Below, one piece after another: positions 34,735 to 47,432 of a stretch of DNA of 64,000 bases (its first letter is position 1; every line of letters begins with the position of its first letter). The translations under genes were made by a program, and so were the position numbers. This stretch comes from Galaxea fascicularis (lineage: Eukaryota > Cnidaria > Anthozoa > Scleractinia > Euphylliidae), in contig OX419342.1 of assembly GCA_948470475.1 (NCBI GenBank), forward strand, positions 16,976,967 through 17,040,966. The letters run 5' to 3'. The notes beneath the pieces are model-generated. The model made no database searches. It worked only from the letters and a program-made list of their open reading frames with translations, and had not been told where the DNA came from.

Positions 34735-34830
34735 AGGCCCCAGTTGTTCAAACGATGAATGGCGCTATCCACCGGATAAATCACTATCCAGTGAATAAAT
34801 CAAAAGGAGGACGTGCTTTGCGCGCCTAGT
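34735..34830 (+). mobile_element. MITE fragment with GGATAAATC core, plus copy
   Basis: Contains GTTGTTCAAACGATGAATGG, CGCTATCCACCGGATAAATC and AAAGGAGGACGT, all of which recur inverted at 36262-36380. Two copies therefore bracket the intergenic region. Confidence 0.55.
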
Positions 34831-36261
34831 CAAAGTATATTATCAAATCGTTTTGTCACGTGACCTGTACATTCTCACATATTCGAGTGGAGAGATCTTC
34901 CACGCGATGGAGATCGTCGATGGAAGTTGCGCTCCTTTTTCTACCTGCGACTTACTTTTTATCCATTGCATCGACTCCAGCGTGAAATTTGAGTATACCT
35001 TTAGTGGAGTAGCTTCACTAAACCTGATAACCGTGCTCGAACACGTAAGTTTCCCATTCGATCTTCGCTCAAGACGGCTAGGTAAAATGGGGTTGGAAGG
35101 CCTACACGACTCCTATTCGCGTGTTTGGCGCTTCTATCGCGGTTCTATTGACCGATTTAGCTTCTTGCTTGTTTTAAGTGGGGCAACACGGTGTTTTAGA
35201 GGATAACATGATGATGATAGTGATTGAAACAGCATGTTACGTATTTTGATACCAAAGGTCATTTCCGCCTTAAATTCTACGTTTGTCGCCTGTTTGTTTT
35301 GATCCTTGTTGTCACTGTTTAGCGACTATGGTCCCTTATAAGCCATCTGAAGCATTTTGTCTAGCTTTGGTCTGGCTCGTTTCAGTGCGTTCAGTGACAG
35401 TACAGCATCTCTCTCACGGTTGTTATCACGCAAGGATAGGAATTTAAGCCGCGTAAATATAATCTTTATCCTGCAGTGTTTGTACATTACCGGGCCCAGT
35501 TATTTGGTTTTGTAGCAAGACGTTGTGTTTCTTTTGCGTCTGTTCGTCTCTTTACCCTTTCTTTAGTATTGTAGCTTCTTAGAGAGCTATGCAACACGTG
35601 AAATTGAGCGCTACAATACGCTCTAATTACGGCTGTGTCTTTGTCATCGTTTCCCTCCACTCTGTAACTGCGGTTGTAGTATTTTCCTCCTTTTCTTTAT
35701 GCCAGTGGTTAAGCAACAGTGTAGTGAAAATACATGTGCTTTTTGAATAGCGGCATCCCCGATCTGGGAATAATTTCCTTCACAAACTCACAGACTCACA
35801 GAAATCTAGATTGAAATCGTGCCGCGAGTAAATAAATGGCGCCTACTTAAAGCACAAATTCGAATAGCCGTATCTCTCTTTAACCTGGAGACCTTAGGAG
35901 ACCTAAGCGTTTAAAGAATGTTCAGTGCCTAAACTGAGCATAAAGGCAAGTTTTGTCGCAAGGTCTTAAGGTAAATCGGATCAATGGGCCGAAACGTCAG
36001 CCGACCAGTCGCTCTAAATTCACAATGAAAGAGCTAATGACCCATGTAATATATGTTCGTGAAATGATTACGGGTCATCTTTCTGACCAAAATACCTCTT
36101 TTCCAGCCAAAATAACGATCAAACGTTAAATTAATCCAAACTTCAAAAGGTATTTTAGAAACGGTTCTTGGAGCCGAGATTCTCACCCGAGAAAATAGGC
36201 CAAAAATGGCGGGAAGGCAGCTTCCCGGTCACCATTTTACTGACAAACACTCAAAACACAC

Positions 36262-36380
36262 CAAGCTCGCAAGGCACGCCGGTGAAACGTCCTCCTTTCA
36301 CTATCAAATGGGTAGCGATTTATCCGGTGGATAGCGTTATCCACCTTTTGAACAACTCCGGCCAGGTGGATACATCTTAC
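36262..36380 (-). mobile_element. MITE fragment with GGATAAATC core, minus copy
   Basis: Read on the minus strand it gives GAGTTGTTCAAAAGGTGG, AACGCTATCCACCGGATAAA and GAAAGGAGGACGTTTCACC, matching the copy at 34735-34830. Confidence 0.55.
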
Positions 36381-36740
36381 AGCAACAATAAAAAAGGAGA
36401 CAGGAAGTGACGAAAAGAGCAACATGATGCCTTTATTCATCCATTTGCGACCTTTTTCGAATGCACCGAGTATTCGCTTAATCCACATGAATACCGCGTG
36501 CAGCAAATCGTATACGAAACTAACACTGATCAAGTTAAATACGTGTTAGATTTATATCGAGATTCCTGGGAGTTTAATCGCTTTGGAGACACTTTACCCC
36601 AAGTTAATTGACCTCTAAAGAAGGCACTGAGGCATTCTGAAAGCGGTTTACATTGTCAAGGAGGTTAATAAGATTTGGTGTCTGCTCGCGCAAGCCTATC
36701 ATCGCCTTGATATAAGCTTATGGACCCATGACATCATTTC

Positions 36741-36746
36741 TTTATT
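36741..36746 (-). terminator. RTRAF poly(A) signal
   Basis: On the minus strand AATAAA begins only two bases after the RTRAF stop codon. A second signal further downstream may be used instead, since this leaves a very short 3' UTR. Confidence 0.45.
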
Positions 36747-36748
36747 TA

Positions 36749-38102
36749 TCAAACGCCAACCCGTCCAAGTGACTGGTCGGTCTTGGGATTAGCGGTTATC
36801 GCCTGTACCGCTACTATTGCTTCGTTGATCTTTGTTTGAAGCTCCCTTAATTCCGTGACGTGCAATAAACGGATTATTTTCGCCGCCTCATTAACTGCCG
36901 AGTCTGAAATAAACAGATGAACAACACATGAGGATCAAACGCTGCCACACTCTTTTTTTTTCTAAAATAATATATGTTATAAGAATATCGAGGCTGAAAT
37001 TTGCGAAATTTTAAGAATAAACCCGAGACTGAAATTTGGAAAAGGATATAATTTTGTGTGGTGCAAATTTGTCATACAATACAACTATATGCTTTTAAAT
37101 AAACTGTAGAAAATTATTCCTTTTTCTAAACGGCAAAACTAGCCAACAAAACAAAATCAAAAACAGTACTAGTGCTAGCCGTAGGTTCGATACTAACATC
37201 CTTTCTGCAAGAAATAATTTGTGTCAAATATACCTCTTACTAACCGAGTTTGAGGTCCGTATCGTAAGTTATGGACCGAGTTTATTCCCGCTCGCTGATG
37301 ACCCAAGTGTGAAGCGCGCGGGCCATAAATAAACGGGAGTAAACGAGGATCCGTAAGTTACAGTACGGACCGAGAAAATCTGGTTAGTAAGATATTTATT
37401 ATATCTCTGTGGTTAATCAGGTGCGAGGAAAAGAAAACTTTTAAATTCAGCGGGCCGTACAGTGACGTAAGCATCTGATTGGCCATCTGATTGGCCATCA
37501 CCAGCTATGATTTTTGCCCAAATTGGACAGTGTTATTGGACAGTACGTGTCATGCCTCAATTAATAAAGAGTTTTAGCAATGAGGACGGCAACGGCAACG
37601 GGAACACTACAAAGCAATAGGCTTAATGAGCAAAAACAATCGCACTGCACGTGCGTTTTACAGTTTTGTAAATTTCTTTGCCGTCCTCCGCAAAACAACA
37701 ACGTCAAATCACCAAATTTTATGTTTTCTCGTGAACGTGAGCACGTGACGGCAAAGTTCTCTTTCTTTTTCTTTGTTGTAACGCCGTTCATAGTAATTCA
37801 GTTCCTAAACAGTTTGACAGCATTTTCCAAGTTAAAAAAATTTCAATAATTGAGAAAGAGTTAAAGAAACGAGAAGTTATATTTTGAAATGACGTTTTCG
37901 TTGCCGTCGCCGTCGTCGCTGCTAAAACTCGCTACTGGACAGTACGCGCCATCGCGTGTGCTGGAAGAGCACAGTTGCACTTTCATATTTTCTTTACTAC
38001 GCATCTCAGGACCGTGAAAACTATTTTTTCCCTAAAAAGTTTTTCTTCTATTTCTTTCTCGAATTTTGTTGTAGCTACGATTAATTGGTAACAGGACTTT
38101 GT

Positions 38103-38133
<31 letters not shown>

Positions 38134-41100
38134 GATAAAACAACTCATGCAGCCTCCCGCTACGCGGTCGTGCGATTTTGTTAATCACTCGTATGATTAC
38201 AGACCGAATTGGACTCCACTCAGTCATATTACCATTACTTATTGACTGCAGTCTGGTTGTAATCTAAGAATATACACAGGGATATTTTCAGCCTAAAATC
38301 AGCAAAAAAAATAAGAATACTTAGCCTGGGCCAGAAAAAACAATATTCTTATAAGAGAAGAGTGTATTCAGAGGGGGGGGGGGGGGGGGGGATGACAACC
38401 TAACAAGTCCTGTTTCGGGAGAGAAACATAATTCTTCCCAGGATCCGGAGTTTTTGCCGGGAATCGGGAGACTCGGGAATTTTTCTGGGCAAGTATGACA
38501 GAGTAAATAAACTCTTTAACTACTAAAACACCTACCTCCTGTGTCAAATCCTAAGTTGACTTGGTTAAGTGGAATGACATCGGCCTTTCTATCCTGAGAA
38601 CATTCAAACCAAGCATAACATAAGATCTAGAGAACGTGACGCTTACGGGACATGGCTTCAGGGCTTGAAATAACGGCCGGTCAACGGACAATGTCCGCTC
38701 AAAAATGGGTTTTGTCCGGTCAAATCCTTGGATGAAGTTTGCATCTATATGACCGCTTGAATATAGTGTACAACATTTAAGATTTTAAACAGCGTCGCTA
38801 AGAAATCAGCGGACGTGGATTCTACTTGTTAGTGTACAAGTAGTGTCTGTTATCACATGAAAATCAGCTCGATCGTAATCTTAACTAATCTTCGGCTTCA
38901 CATGACTTAAGGTGATTCCTTAGAAATAAAACTTCCCGATGAATTTTTTTTAAACTTTCCCTGAATGTTCTCTACCGAGCACTGTTTCGAAAAATACAAT
39001 AAAAATGATAGGTCACCATTCTCGTTTAAGAGATGCGACGGGCCAATCTTGCCCCATTTATGCGTGTACTCGTTCTAATCACGCACGTTATTCATCGGTC
39101 CACGTTACATTTTGCGGTAGCTCGAAACATAGTTTTTAAAAGAAATACTCGGGAAAAAACTTGACAGGTAGAAAGTGTCGAGCATATAGGACAATATCAT
39201 ATAAAATTTGTGGAAACATCACACTATTTAAAACGACGTGGACGTAAAGAGTTGGTAGAGTCGTTATTTTCGCGGTCATAATTTGCATCACAGAGCAACG
39301 GTTTCGTGCACTCTTTCACCTATATCTTTTTTTCCTTCCGATAAAATTTTTTAGGTTTTTTTGAAATAAAGGAGGATAATATGTACACTATTATTATGCA
39401 ATAAAAAATATAGGTCACCATGCTCGTTTAAAAGAAAACGAACATTTATTTCGCTATCGAGTTAAGCTTGATGGAAATTCTTTCGTTGTCAGTACGTGCA
39501 CGCGCTAATTTGTGCGTGCTAATGACGCGAAATCGTGCGCAGTAGGGATGCGCAATGCAATACTGAGGAATCACCTTAACAACGCTTTGAAATAGAATTG
39601 TAGAAGCGATAGTGGGAAGCAGAAGTGTAATATTACACGTGCTTTTTCGATTGAACCAAACATTGTGGCTGTGCCCTGTGTTCCACGCCTCCTGCACTGA
39701 TTGTGAGGCTGCTTCTACAATAAAAGCTCACTAAATATTTAAGCATCATGCTGAGGGGGAAGAAGCGCTTTTTTAAGAGTTATGACGTATTTGTCCGGAC
39801 AAAATCGGGTCTTTTCCGAGAAAAACAGATTTCAGTGACCGGACAACTTGACCGGCGCCAGCCGAGAAATTATTTCAAGCCCTGGGCTTAATGTGGCAAG
39901 GAATACCGCACAAATTAATGTGTTTAGGTAAGTTGAGCCCGGGTATTAGCTATACACCTTATTCCAAAAAGGCTCCCATTCTAACATTCTTTTGTTCTTA
40001 TTCAAATTAGCCCTTGTTCCCTCGTTCATAAGAGTAAAATTAAAAAGAATGTTTTACTTTGAACGAGGCAACAAGGGCTAATTTGAATAGCAAGGTCGAA
40101 GGCCGCTAGTGTACTCCGGAACAGATTTCATTAGGTAGATTTAAGGGATAATACCCAGTATGTAGCTTCAGCTTACCTAGACACCTTAAGGTGCCTATGA
40201 AGCAAAAAGATATGTTTGCTTATTTGAAAGGACTTTCAAAGTGAGAAAGAATGGTGCTTTCCTTTTAGAGAGATCTTTTATTCCCGAGATATTAAAGTTT
40301 TTGCTTTAAAATTGATGACGTCATCAGTGGTTCAAGTAAGAAAATAAATCACAAAATTGATAATATCTCTGGCTATATTTCACGGATGCCATTCAAACTT
40401 GGCAAATGTTTGTCAGGTAAGATGCAAAATGATACCTATTGTGATGTTGCCATAGCAACACTCTAGGTCTCAGGCCTTCTTTGCCATGAATCAAATACCT
40501 CCAATTACGAATAGATGAGGAGTGACAGATGGTCTTAATTGAAACCCACGTGATACCTATGTTCAGTTATCTTACATCTCTTAACCACCTCATCACAGGT
40601 AAACAATGCTTCTTAAGACAAAACATGGAAAGTGAATCCTGCATGAACCGGGAAGCAGAACTGTTGCCATGGTAACAGCACAGTGAGTGTAATTTTGTGG
40701 CTGACCTGACGAACATTACTGGTGCCAAGTTTGAATGGCATCACTTAAATATTTCCAGAGATATTATAGATTTTGTGATTTATCTTCTTGAACCACTGAT
40801 GACATCATCAATTTTAACGCGAAAACTTTAATATCTCAGGAATAAAAGAAGATCTTTCGAAAAGGAAGTGCCATTCTGTAGCTTCAGCTTACCTAGACAC
40901 ATTAATTTGTGAGGTGTACTTAATGTCAAATGAAGGATGATCTTCCCAGTTATGAACGCATTCTAACATTCTAACATTTATATTTGTGGTGTGGCAAAAT
41001 AAATAAATAAACAAATAAATAAATAAAAAGAAGACTGAAAGAAATTCAGGACTTCAACGGGGTTTGAACACGTGACCTCGCGATACCGGTGCAATGCTCT

Positions 41101-42073
41101 AACGAACTGAGCTATGAAGCCACCAGTTGACGTTTGGAGCAGGTCAATTGTCAGTTCATATGTTGCATGAAAGAGTTGAATGTGAATGATATACATGAAG
41201 TAAATCATATGTGAACTGCAGAAATGATTTATTTCATATATATATATCATTCACATAATTAATATCATTACAGAAGTTGCAGTATGCAGTATGTATACAC
41301 TAGCTCTAATGTCCAAGCTGTGCAGAGCCTGTTATGTTTCAGGCCCTCTGTTCAGGGAAGGAAAGTGGAAAACATCAAAGGTGTCTGTGCTTTTTGCGCG
41401 CTTTCCTCCTCAAGCCGGGGTCCATGCGTTCACTGTCAGTTTCGTGCCAAACGATTTAAGGGGGCAGTGTATACAATTTTTTGTAATGATTTCAAAATCC
41501 TACTGATACGTTTTCACCAAAAACAGTAGAAAAGCAATACCCTTTTTCAAGATATATTCTACATCATGGAAACTGTTCATATGAATAGTTTTGGCGACCG
41601 AGGTCAAAGTAGAAGGGACTAGATCCTAAACTAAACAAAAGTTGGCCGAATTTTTCAAGTTTTTCTTCCCTTATGTTTGCAGGTGGAATTGTTCATAGTA
41701 CTGGAAGTTCACTTGAGTTTCATTTCATCAACGATTTAAACGTGCCCAATGAATGTATTGAAGTTCTAAATATTTCAATTTAGTAAAATTTTGACCAAAA
41801 TTGGGATAATTCCTACAACACAACCCTTTTCACAGAAATTTACCAATAATTTTCGGGCAAAAGTCAAAGTAAGTAAGATCCTACTAGCCATTTTGTGAGC
41901 AAAATCTGCAATTTACTCTCACAAACTGTGCAAGTTTTGTAACATCTTCCTTTACGTTTTTGTCTTTTTGTTTTTTTATGTTCTCACTGACTCATGGCCT
42001 TCCCATAATGAAATCTTTATTATGGGTGAAGATGTTGTTAACCCTTTAAGCCCTAAGGGGTCTCCCTTTGACC

Positions 42074-42117
<44 letters not shown>

Positions 42118-45100
42118 ATTTGGCACTCTCAGGGGTTAAAGGGTTAAGAATGTCAAGCCACTTACAGATTTTTTGCCAATCTTGGAAGCTTCTTGTGACA
42201 ATTTCCCTTCAATAAGTGAATGAACAGCCTGTAAAAATAATGACAAAAAAAGGTGCATTGTATCCTAAATGTCCATAAATTATAATAATATAATTAACTA
42301 TTAGCTCTGTATTAGTTATGAATATGCCTCATCCCTCATCTTGATACTTTTAAATTAAAACCAAAAGGAATGGTTTGACTACCAATTTTAAAGTAATTAC
42401 CTGTAATAGAACAAAGTGGTCACGGTGTTGGGGCAGATTGAGCAGTTTTGATAAAGACATCACACCAGCCTTGAGATCTGGATTGTCCACTGTAAAGATA
42501 ATTAGCTAAATGTCAATTGAACTTCAATGACCTTACAGTATGTGTGCCATGAGGTGCATACCAAAGGCCTACTAAAAGGTGGTGCTTATCATGGCTTATA
42601 CTTAAGGATTAGTGACAAACTTGGGAGAATTACAGACATTTGTAACCTGTTTAGGTGTGATATCAAACTTGCATCTACATGTAAATGAGGTAATATCATA
42701 GAAATCCTTATTATTTTTCTTGTGGGCAATGGCGATTTTTTGGTGCAAAATGATGGTATTTACTAGACACATTGCTTACCAATATAGATCAATACATAAC
42801 TATTCTGGCAAACAAGTAAATGCCACCCATCCATTAAACAAGTTCATGGCAGTCTACATAAACAAAGTACTGAATGGATACAATTTTCAAGTTGAGTGCA
42901 TTAATGAGGAAACCTCTCTGTTCCCGAAATCTTCACATATCAATGTACAGAGTTGTGCAATATACCTGAAAGATTAATAAGACTCTCGTCAAGTGATTCT
43001 GTTCCTTGGCTCTGCTCCGTTTTGTCTTTTTGTCCCATGCTGTTGTACTTCTCAGCTTAAAAAGAAAAATAACAAATTAAGTTAGTTTTTACAGACTAAC
43101 TAAACACCAACAGTACTGGTTGGGTCATCTATCAAGTAAATATGCCCAAGCCATTTTGTTGTTGCTTTTAGTGCCTACATGATCATACTAAGATTTTTCA
43201 TGAAATGCTGCAAGAGAGAGCAAATATGAATAGGAAATTTAACAAATCGAATGTGGTTTAGTGCTCTGTACTCTTATCGACGACAATAATTTATTTTCGT
43301 CATCACAGTGGTCAAAATGTTGTGTGCCTCGTGACTCCACAACTCATTTTCACCACTGTGAGATGAACATCAATGTCAATAAGAGTACAGACAATGCTAA
43401 ATTAAACCACATTCGATTTGTTTTTTACCACAATATTGGCATCAAAGAAATGTTTATTTCAGAGCACAAGAGATGAAAAAGGCATTGTGTGACAAGTTGA
43501 CGTGAGCAGCATTGTCTAGACTCTTATCGACAATGGCAAATTAGCATATCAGATTGCGAGATTACCAGCAATTGTGGTAAAAAAATAATTTGCCAGCAGT
43601 TGCAGCTTATGGTAAGCGGCATGCGGTCAACACCCATGGATTAGGTTCCAGGAGGAAACAGTCAAAACCTTTCTATAAATAGACTAAAACAGTTAAATTG
43701 TGGTTTCACTTCACTTCCTAGGAATAGCATGAATACAATCAGGCACAGCTTTAATACTGTATGATGGTGTTTTAAAAGATAAAAAATTCCATATCTATCA
43801 AGTTGATCAGGCACACACAGTGGTGCATTTGCAGCAAATTATTTGTGTCTTAATGGACATATCTCTGGGTGCAGCTTTCTAACAAAACAAGTTTTCCACA
43901 CAACCTCTGAAGAACATTCATGTTTCAGCATGGACGGACAACATTAAATTAAAATATTTATAGTTCTTTTACGATTCAACCACAAAATTCAGAGTTGTAT
44001 AAAAACTCTGGCTATGAGTTCATACCAAATGGGATTGAGTGGATTTGTAATGTTTCCTACAACATATATACCCATGAGCGTTCAAAGAAAACTTGAAAAA
44101 GAAAGCACAGTTTTCGCATTTTGTTTGAAAACAGTTGTTACAGGCCTTCTAATGAAACAAGTAAAAACAATAATTCATTGTATCATGATTTTATTTGTAG
44201 GAGTAGGGACCAAAATCAGATTTAATCTGATTGCTGAAAACTGCCACAAATTATGTGGTTTCTTGTTTAAATGACATGCACACAAATTTACACAAACGTA
44301 TGGAAGAAAGTGTAAAACAGACCATTTTCAGCATATTCAAGTCTAATGGCGTGAGCCAGTAACCAGTCCACGACGCTCAGTTTCTGTGAATATTCCACTG
44401 GGCAATCCAGGTCATCTAAAAACTGCCAAAAATGCATTGACAGGGAATGAGGGATATGACACAAAAAATGCGTACATGTGTGTCATTTTTATGTACAGTA
44501 TATGTAAGAATAATTGTCTCATAAAAGACAATTTTGCATAAAAGTGAGATCATGGTAATTAATTCTAGCATCATTTAAATAAATGAAATGTGATTTACTC
44601 AACAACAATATCAAACATAATCTCAGAAAAAGTAAGTTCGAGCTCTCCTGACAGGAGTCAAACCTATGACCCACTGATTTAACTAGCTTGCATGCTCTAC
44701 CACCATGATGCCAGGCTACAGGAGACATGTTAGAGCTCAAGGCATTAAACTACAATCTTTGCCAAAAGGGTTTGGGATACTTCCATTAATTTCTCTTGGC
44801 TTTTTATGTGGAAATCATTAGTAACTAACAACTTACATATTATACAAATAGCTTCAGAAAGATCTTTCCATCCTCCCAAACAGTGTTGAAATCCTTAGGG
44901 ACTGTAATGATTTCTGACACATGCTGGAGGCGTCATGTCGTTTTGACGTACATGCCGAGTGCTTATCAGTTTTTTTTTTTATGGTACAATCAATGCAAAG
45001 ATATAAAAAAATACCTTTCTAAATGTTTTCATCCATTGACTGCTTTTTATGTCTCGGAGTTGCACTCGCTCCTCTATTTTGTACAGTCTTATTCTTTGAT

Positions 45101-47184
45101 CTTCAAGCCACACCACTAAATTCCTCAACTCCTCTTCATCTAAATAATGTGATAAACAGTTAAAAAAATTATAACTGTTAATTTGTTTGCTACAAATTTT
45201 GACAATTAAAAAGCTAGTACAAGCATTATTCCACAAACCAAGTCCAAGCTAATTTAGCAGCACAACTTACTGAAAAGCAAGGAACCTTGACGTCACCGTC
45301 AACTAAAGGTGTTTTAGAAAGGAGGATTTATCAACATAGGGTCACTAATGCGTTGTACTCTTTGGAGTGAGCAATTTTACTACTTGCTTTATTAACAAAC
45401 ATACAATAAAGATTACAGTACAGATAATTACTAACTCTAAGGCACTAAGGACTACACCCAAGCTATATTGAACTAGGGTTGAGGTTAATAATACAAGGGG
45501 TTCTATCTACAAAAAAAAAATTAAGGCATCTTGGTTACATGATTTCTTATTGGGTACAGTATTTTACATGTAACTTAGTTTCACATAACCAAACATAACC
45601 CAAACTTCACGGCGGTGGTACATGTATTTGAAATATTGAGCGCTGGGTTTTCAACTGACTGTTGTAAAACATAAACCAAAGCAATTAGTACTCCAATCAC
45701 ACTAAATGAAGGCAGTACAATGTACCGATTTCATGTCTGCCTCCTCTTCAAAACGAGTCTAAGTGCGAAGTTTTTGTGATGGTAATTAGTTCTACTTTAC
45801 ATATGAATGAAAACTAATTTTCATAACAAAAACTTCGCACTTAGACTCGCTTTGAAGAGGAGGCAGACATGAACTCGGAAATGGCCTATTACTTGTAACT
45901 GGCACCAAGCGCAGTAAAATGCACATGTGTACGATGATATGAGTAATGGTTTTCATTCTCGGTGGCTGAAAAAGTGGTCCTAGCTCTGCCAACCAATTAG
46001 AGCAAATTAAACCAAAACCAACGTAAACCATTAATTACTTTTGCCACTCAATTGAACAACAGGAGCACCTCTTCAATCACTGAATTCTCATTATTCTGCT
46101 TTATAGACCTGTTGAGGTTTAGGTATTTCAAGGCCCCAGACTTTGCTCATTTGCATGGCAAGAATACAGGATGATGTACAGGGGAGTGAGATTTGGGTGT
46201 TTAATTTGTTTAATTGGAATTGAGATTACCTCATCACTGAAGTTGCTGAAATTGCCAGAGTCACACAGTGACAAGGGCAATTTCAGCAACTCCTGAAAGC
46301 ACAAGTGATGATTGATCCTTAATTTTATGAGGAAACATGAAATTACTTGTTTATCACTAAAAGGGCAAACTTAATTAGGGAATTGTGCATGCGGTTTATT
46401 CATTTCTCATTGGAAGTCTGCTTAAATGGGAGTACAAATTTCAATCAAATCTAACAAACCAATCTATTCAATGAGATTTAACAAGTCTCTGAAAAGCCTG
46501 GCTGAAAAAACAAATTTCCTTTAAAATGAATCACGTTAGCCATTGTTAAGTTTACAAAAAAGCTTGGTAATCGGCCCTCTTGACCTTGATTGAGAAAAAA
46601 TGCCCTCTGTCTCAGCCAATCGGTGTTCAGTAATGTTGCTCTATATTGACAAAGTGTGTAATCTGGCTTTGCTATACTTAATGCAATTATATTATTCTTG
46701 TGTTCTCACACATGTACAAGCAAGGATATAATATTGAAGGTCCCATTATCTATCTGTTATGCAATTTCACACAAAGAAACTACAATTGTACTAACTTCAC
46801 CATGGCTACCTGTTTTTTTTTTCTTTTTTTTTTTTAATTTCGCTGCGATATGAACAATAGTTGTTTGTCAAGGAACTTTTGGGTTGGTCAGCCACTCCGC
46901 ATATGACTACAATATTCTACGTACAGTGTTAAATTGGATGGGAGCTGCTAATTACAGTTATCGTAGTACACTTAAACTTATTTGACAGTACAACGCTGCT
47001 TTCCCAGTCTGTTTAAACCGGCATTCGCACTTTACGCCCAGGTGACGCAGCTACAACGTGTCTCGTAAGTTTGTCGCAATAAATGTAAGCTTAATGAGGA
47101 AAGAATCTTATTAAATACTCACTTTGTACATCAAAACCTTCAGGATTATGATGTCCTAGAGCCTTAAGTTTCCGTCGATACATT
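36749..47184 (-). CDS. RTRAF: RTRAF (C14orf166/hCLE/CGI-99) RNA transcription, translation and transport factor, 8 exons
   Basis: RTRAF is a small conserved protein that binds RNA polymerase II and forms the tRNA-ligase complex with RTCB, DDX1, FAM98 and ashwin. Exons on the minus strand: 47184-47124, 45139-45015, 44422-44323, 43056-42967, 42489-42401, 42228-42166, 38593-38536, 36903-36749. All junctions are GT-AG and every phase joins, giving 741 nt and 246 residues; the human protein has 244. Exon 1 reads MYRRKLKALGHHNPEGFDVQ. Exon 2 has LRNLVVWLEDQRIRLYKIEE, exon 3 CPVEYSQ..VVDWLLAHAIRLEY, exon 5 VDNPDLKAGVMSLSKLL, exon 7 NLGFDTG. Exon 8 has NEAAKIIRLLHVTELRELQT, KINEAIVAVQAI and a C-terminus ending LGRVGV. 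Introns 6 and 7 contain nested transposons. The gene shares its promoter region with MGME1 on the other strand. Nothing looks broken. Confidence 0.95.
37228..37397. repeat. Foldback MITE in RTRAF intron 7
   Basis: Left end CTTACTAACC...GGTCCGTA and right end TACGGACC...GGTTAGTAAG are inverse copies. The interior carries ACCGAG, ACTCCCGTTTATT and CGCGCGGG. About 170 bp with no coding content. Confidence 0.65.
37569..37930 (+). mobile_element. MITE with GAGTTTTAGC ends, copy 2 (RTRAF intron 7)
   Basis: Ends are GAGTTTTAGC and its exact inverse GCTAAAACTC, followed by GAGGACGGCAACGGCAACG on the left and its degraded inverse on the right. The body matches 22100-22474 along its length. Confidence 0.75.
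38107..38212. repeat. Foldback element in RTRAF intron 7
   Basis: CCAATTCGGTCTGTAATCAT at the left is exactly inverted at the right end, with pairing continuing through CTCGTGAT/ATCACTCG. A related CCACTCAGTCCAATTAC segment occurs at 12405-12421. Confidence 0.65.
38373..38391 (+). repeat. 19-base G run
   Basis: A homopolymer of 19 G within RTRAF intron 7. It could form a G-quadruplex and is also a place where assembly length is unreliable. Confidence 0.9.
38660..39883. mobile_element. 1.2-kb transposon with AGGGCTTGAAATAA ends, carrying a nested insertion
   Basis: Left end AGGGCTTGAAATAACGGCCGG and right end TTATTTCAAGCCCT are inverted. Subterminal GTCCGG repeats occur on both sides (CAATGTCCGCTC, TTTGTCCGGTC on the left; TTTGTCCGGACAAAATC, GACCGGACAACTTG on the right). 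RTRAF exon 7 ends just outside (38593). A second element sits inside at 38911-39575. Confidence 0.65.
38911..39575. mobile_element. 665-bp element with TTAA target duplication, nested
   Basis: GGTGATTCCTTAG at the left and CTGAGGAATCACC at the right are inverted ends, each bordered by TTAA (38907-38910, 39576-39579). TTAA duplications are typical of piggyBac and Kolobok superfamilies. No transposase frame is left. Its position inside 38660-39883 shows that it inserted later. Confidence 0.75.
40161..40900. repeat. Foldback element with truncated right arm, bordered by a 24-bp direct repeat
   Basis: The left arm runs from about 40185 (CTTAAGGTGCCTATGAAGC) and the right arm is its inverse but stops at the internal CCATTC, so the outer 60 bp is missing on that side. 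A 24-base sequence (TGTAGCTTCAGCTTACC then TAGACAC) stands on both sides at 40161-40184 and 40877-40900, identical. Confidence 0.65.
40930..41235 (-). mobile_element. tRNA-derived SINE (RTRAF intron 6)
   Basis: Minus-strand head with TAGCTCAGTTCGTTAGAGC and GTGTTCAAACCCC, then TGAAGTCCTGAATTTC, and a tail with AATAAAT repeats. Same family as 24202-24655. Confidence 0.7.
43241..43421. repeat. Foldback MITE in RTRAF intron 3
   Basis: AACAAATCGAATGTGGTTTA at 43241 is answered by its inverse ending at 43421, with further pairing through GAGTACAG/CTGTACTC and ATCACAGTGGT/ACCACTGTGA. Arms are about 75 bp. It lies close to exon 4 of RTRAF. Confidence 0.7.
44631..44735 (-). mobile_element. tRNA-derived SINE fragment (RTRAF intron 2)
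   Basis: Read on the minus strand: TGGTGGTAGAGCATGCAAGC (box A) and GGTTTGACTCC (box B), preceded by GTAGCCTGGCATCA. Only the head is clear. The bulged, mispaired cloverleaf argues against a functional tRNA. Confidence 0.5.
45732..45871. repeat. 140-bp foldback MITE (RTRAF intron 1)
   Basis: CATGTCTGCCTCCTCTTCAA is inverted exactly at the right end, and pairing continues through AGTCTAAGTGCGAAGTTTTTGT on the left. Arms are about 47 to 65 bp with one or two mismatches. Confidence 0.8.
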
Positions 47185-47432
47185 GAAACTTTTACTCGAG
47201 AAGTTGCTTAGTTTTTCACAACTCTCGAGGAAAAAACACGTCTGACAGGGAAGGACTGGGACGATTATTTATCGCGGGCTCGATTCAAAATGGCGGACGG
47301 TTTGTGCGTGATCATTGATTGAGGACTGCGCGAAGTTAATTGATAATTTACTCCCATTTTGATTGTTGAAACAATCGTTTAGCAATGAGAAGCCGGTTTT
47401 TACAGTGTTCTGCAATCGTTAGGTGACAAAAG
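47185..47432. promoter_or_regulatory. Bidirectional promoter between RTRAF and MGME1
   Basis: The two start codons face away from each other 248 bp apart, so both transcripts must start here. CAAAATGGCGGA at 47286-47297 matches the YY1-type element AAnATGGCGGC, common in TATA-less housekeeping promoters. No TATA box is seen for either gene. Shared control is inferred from geometry. Confidence 0.6.

Larger units (their letters stand above)
33062..36740. other. Intergenic region between the tetraspanin and the RTRAF 3' end
   Basis: No gene is supported. It holds the tetraspanin 3' flank, a giant palindrome (34035-34288), two inverted copies of a MITE (34735-34830 and 36262-36380), and G-rich tracts near 34650-34672. 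Short open frames at 33931-34438 are only palindrome translations. Confidence 0.5.
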
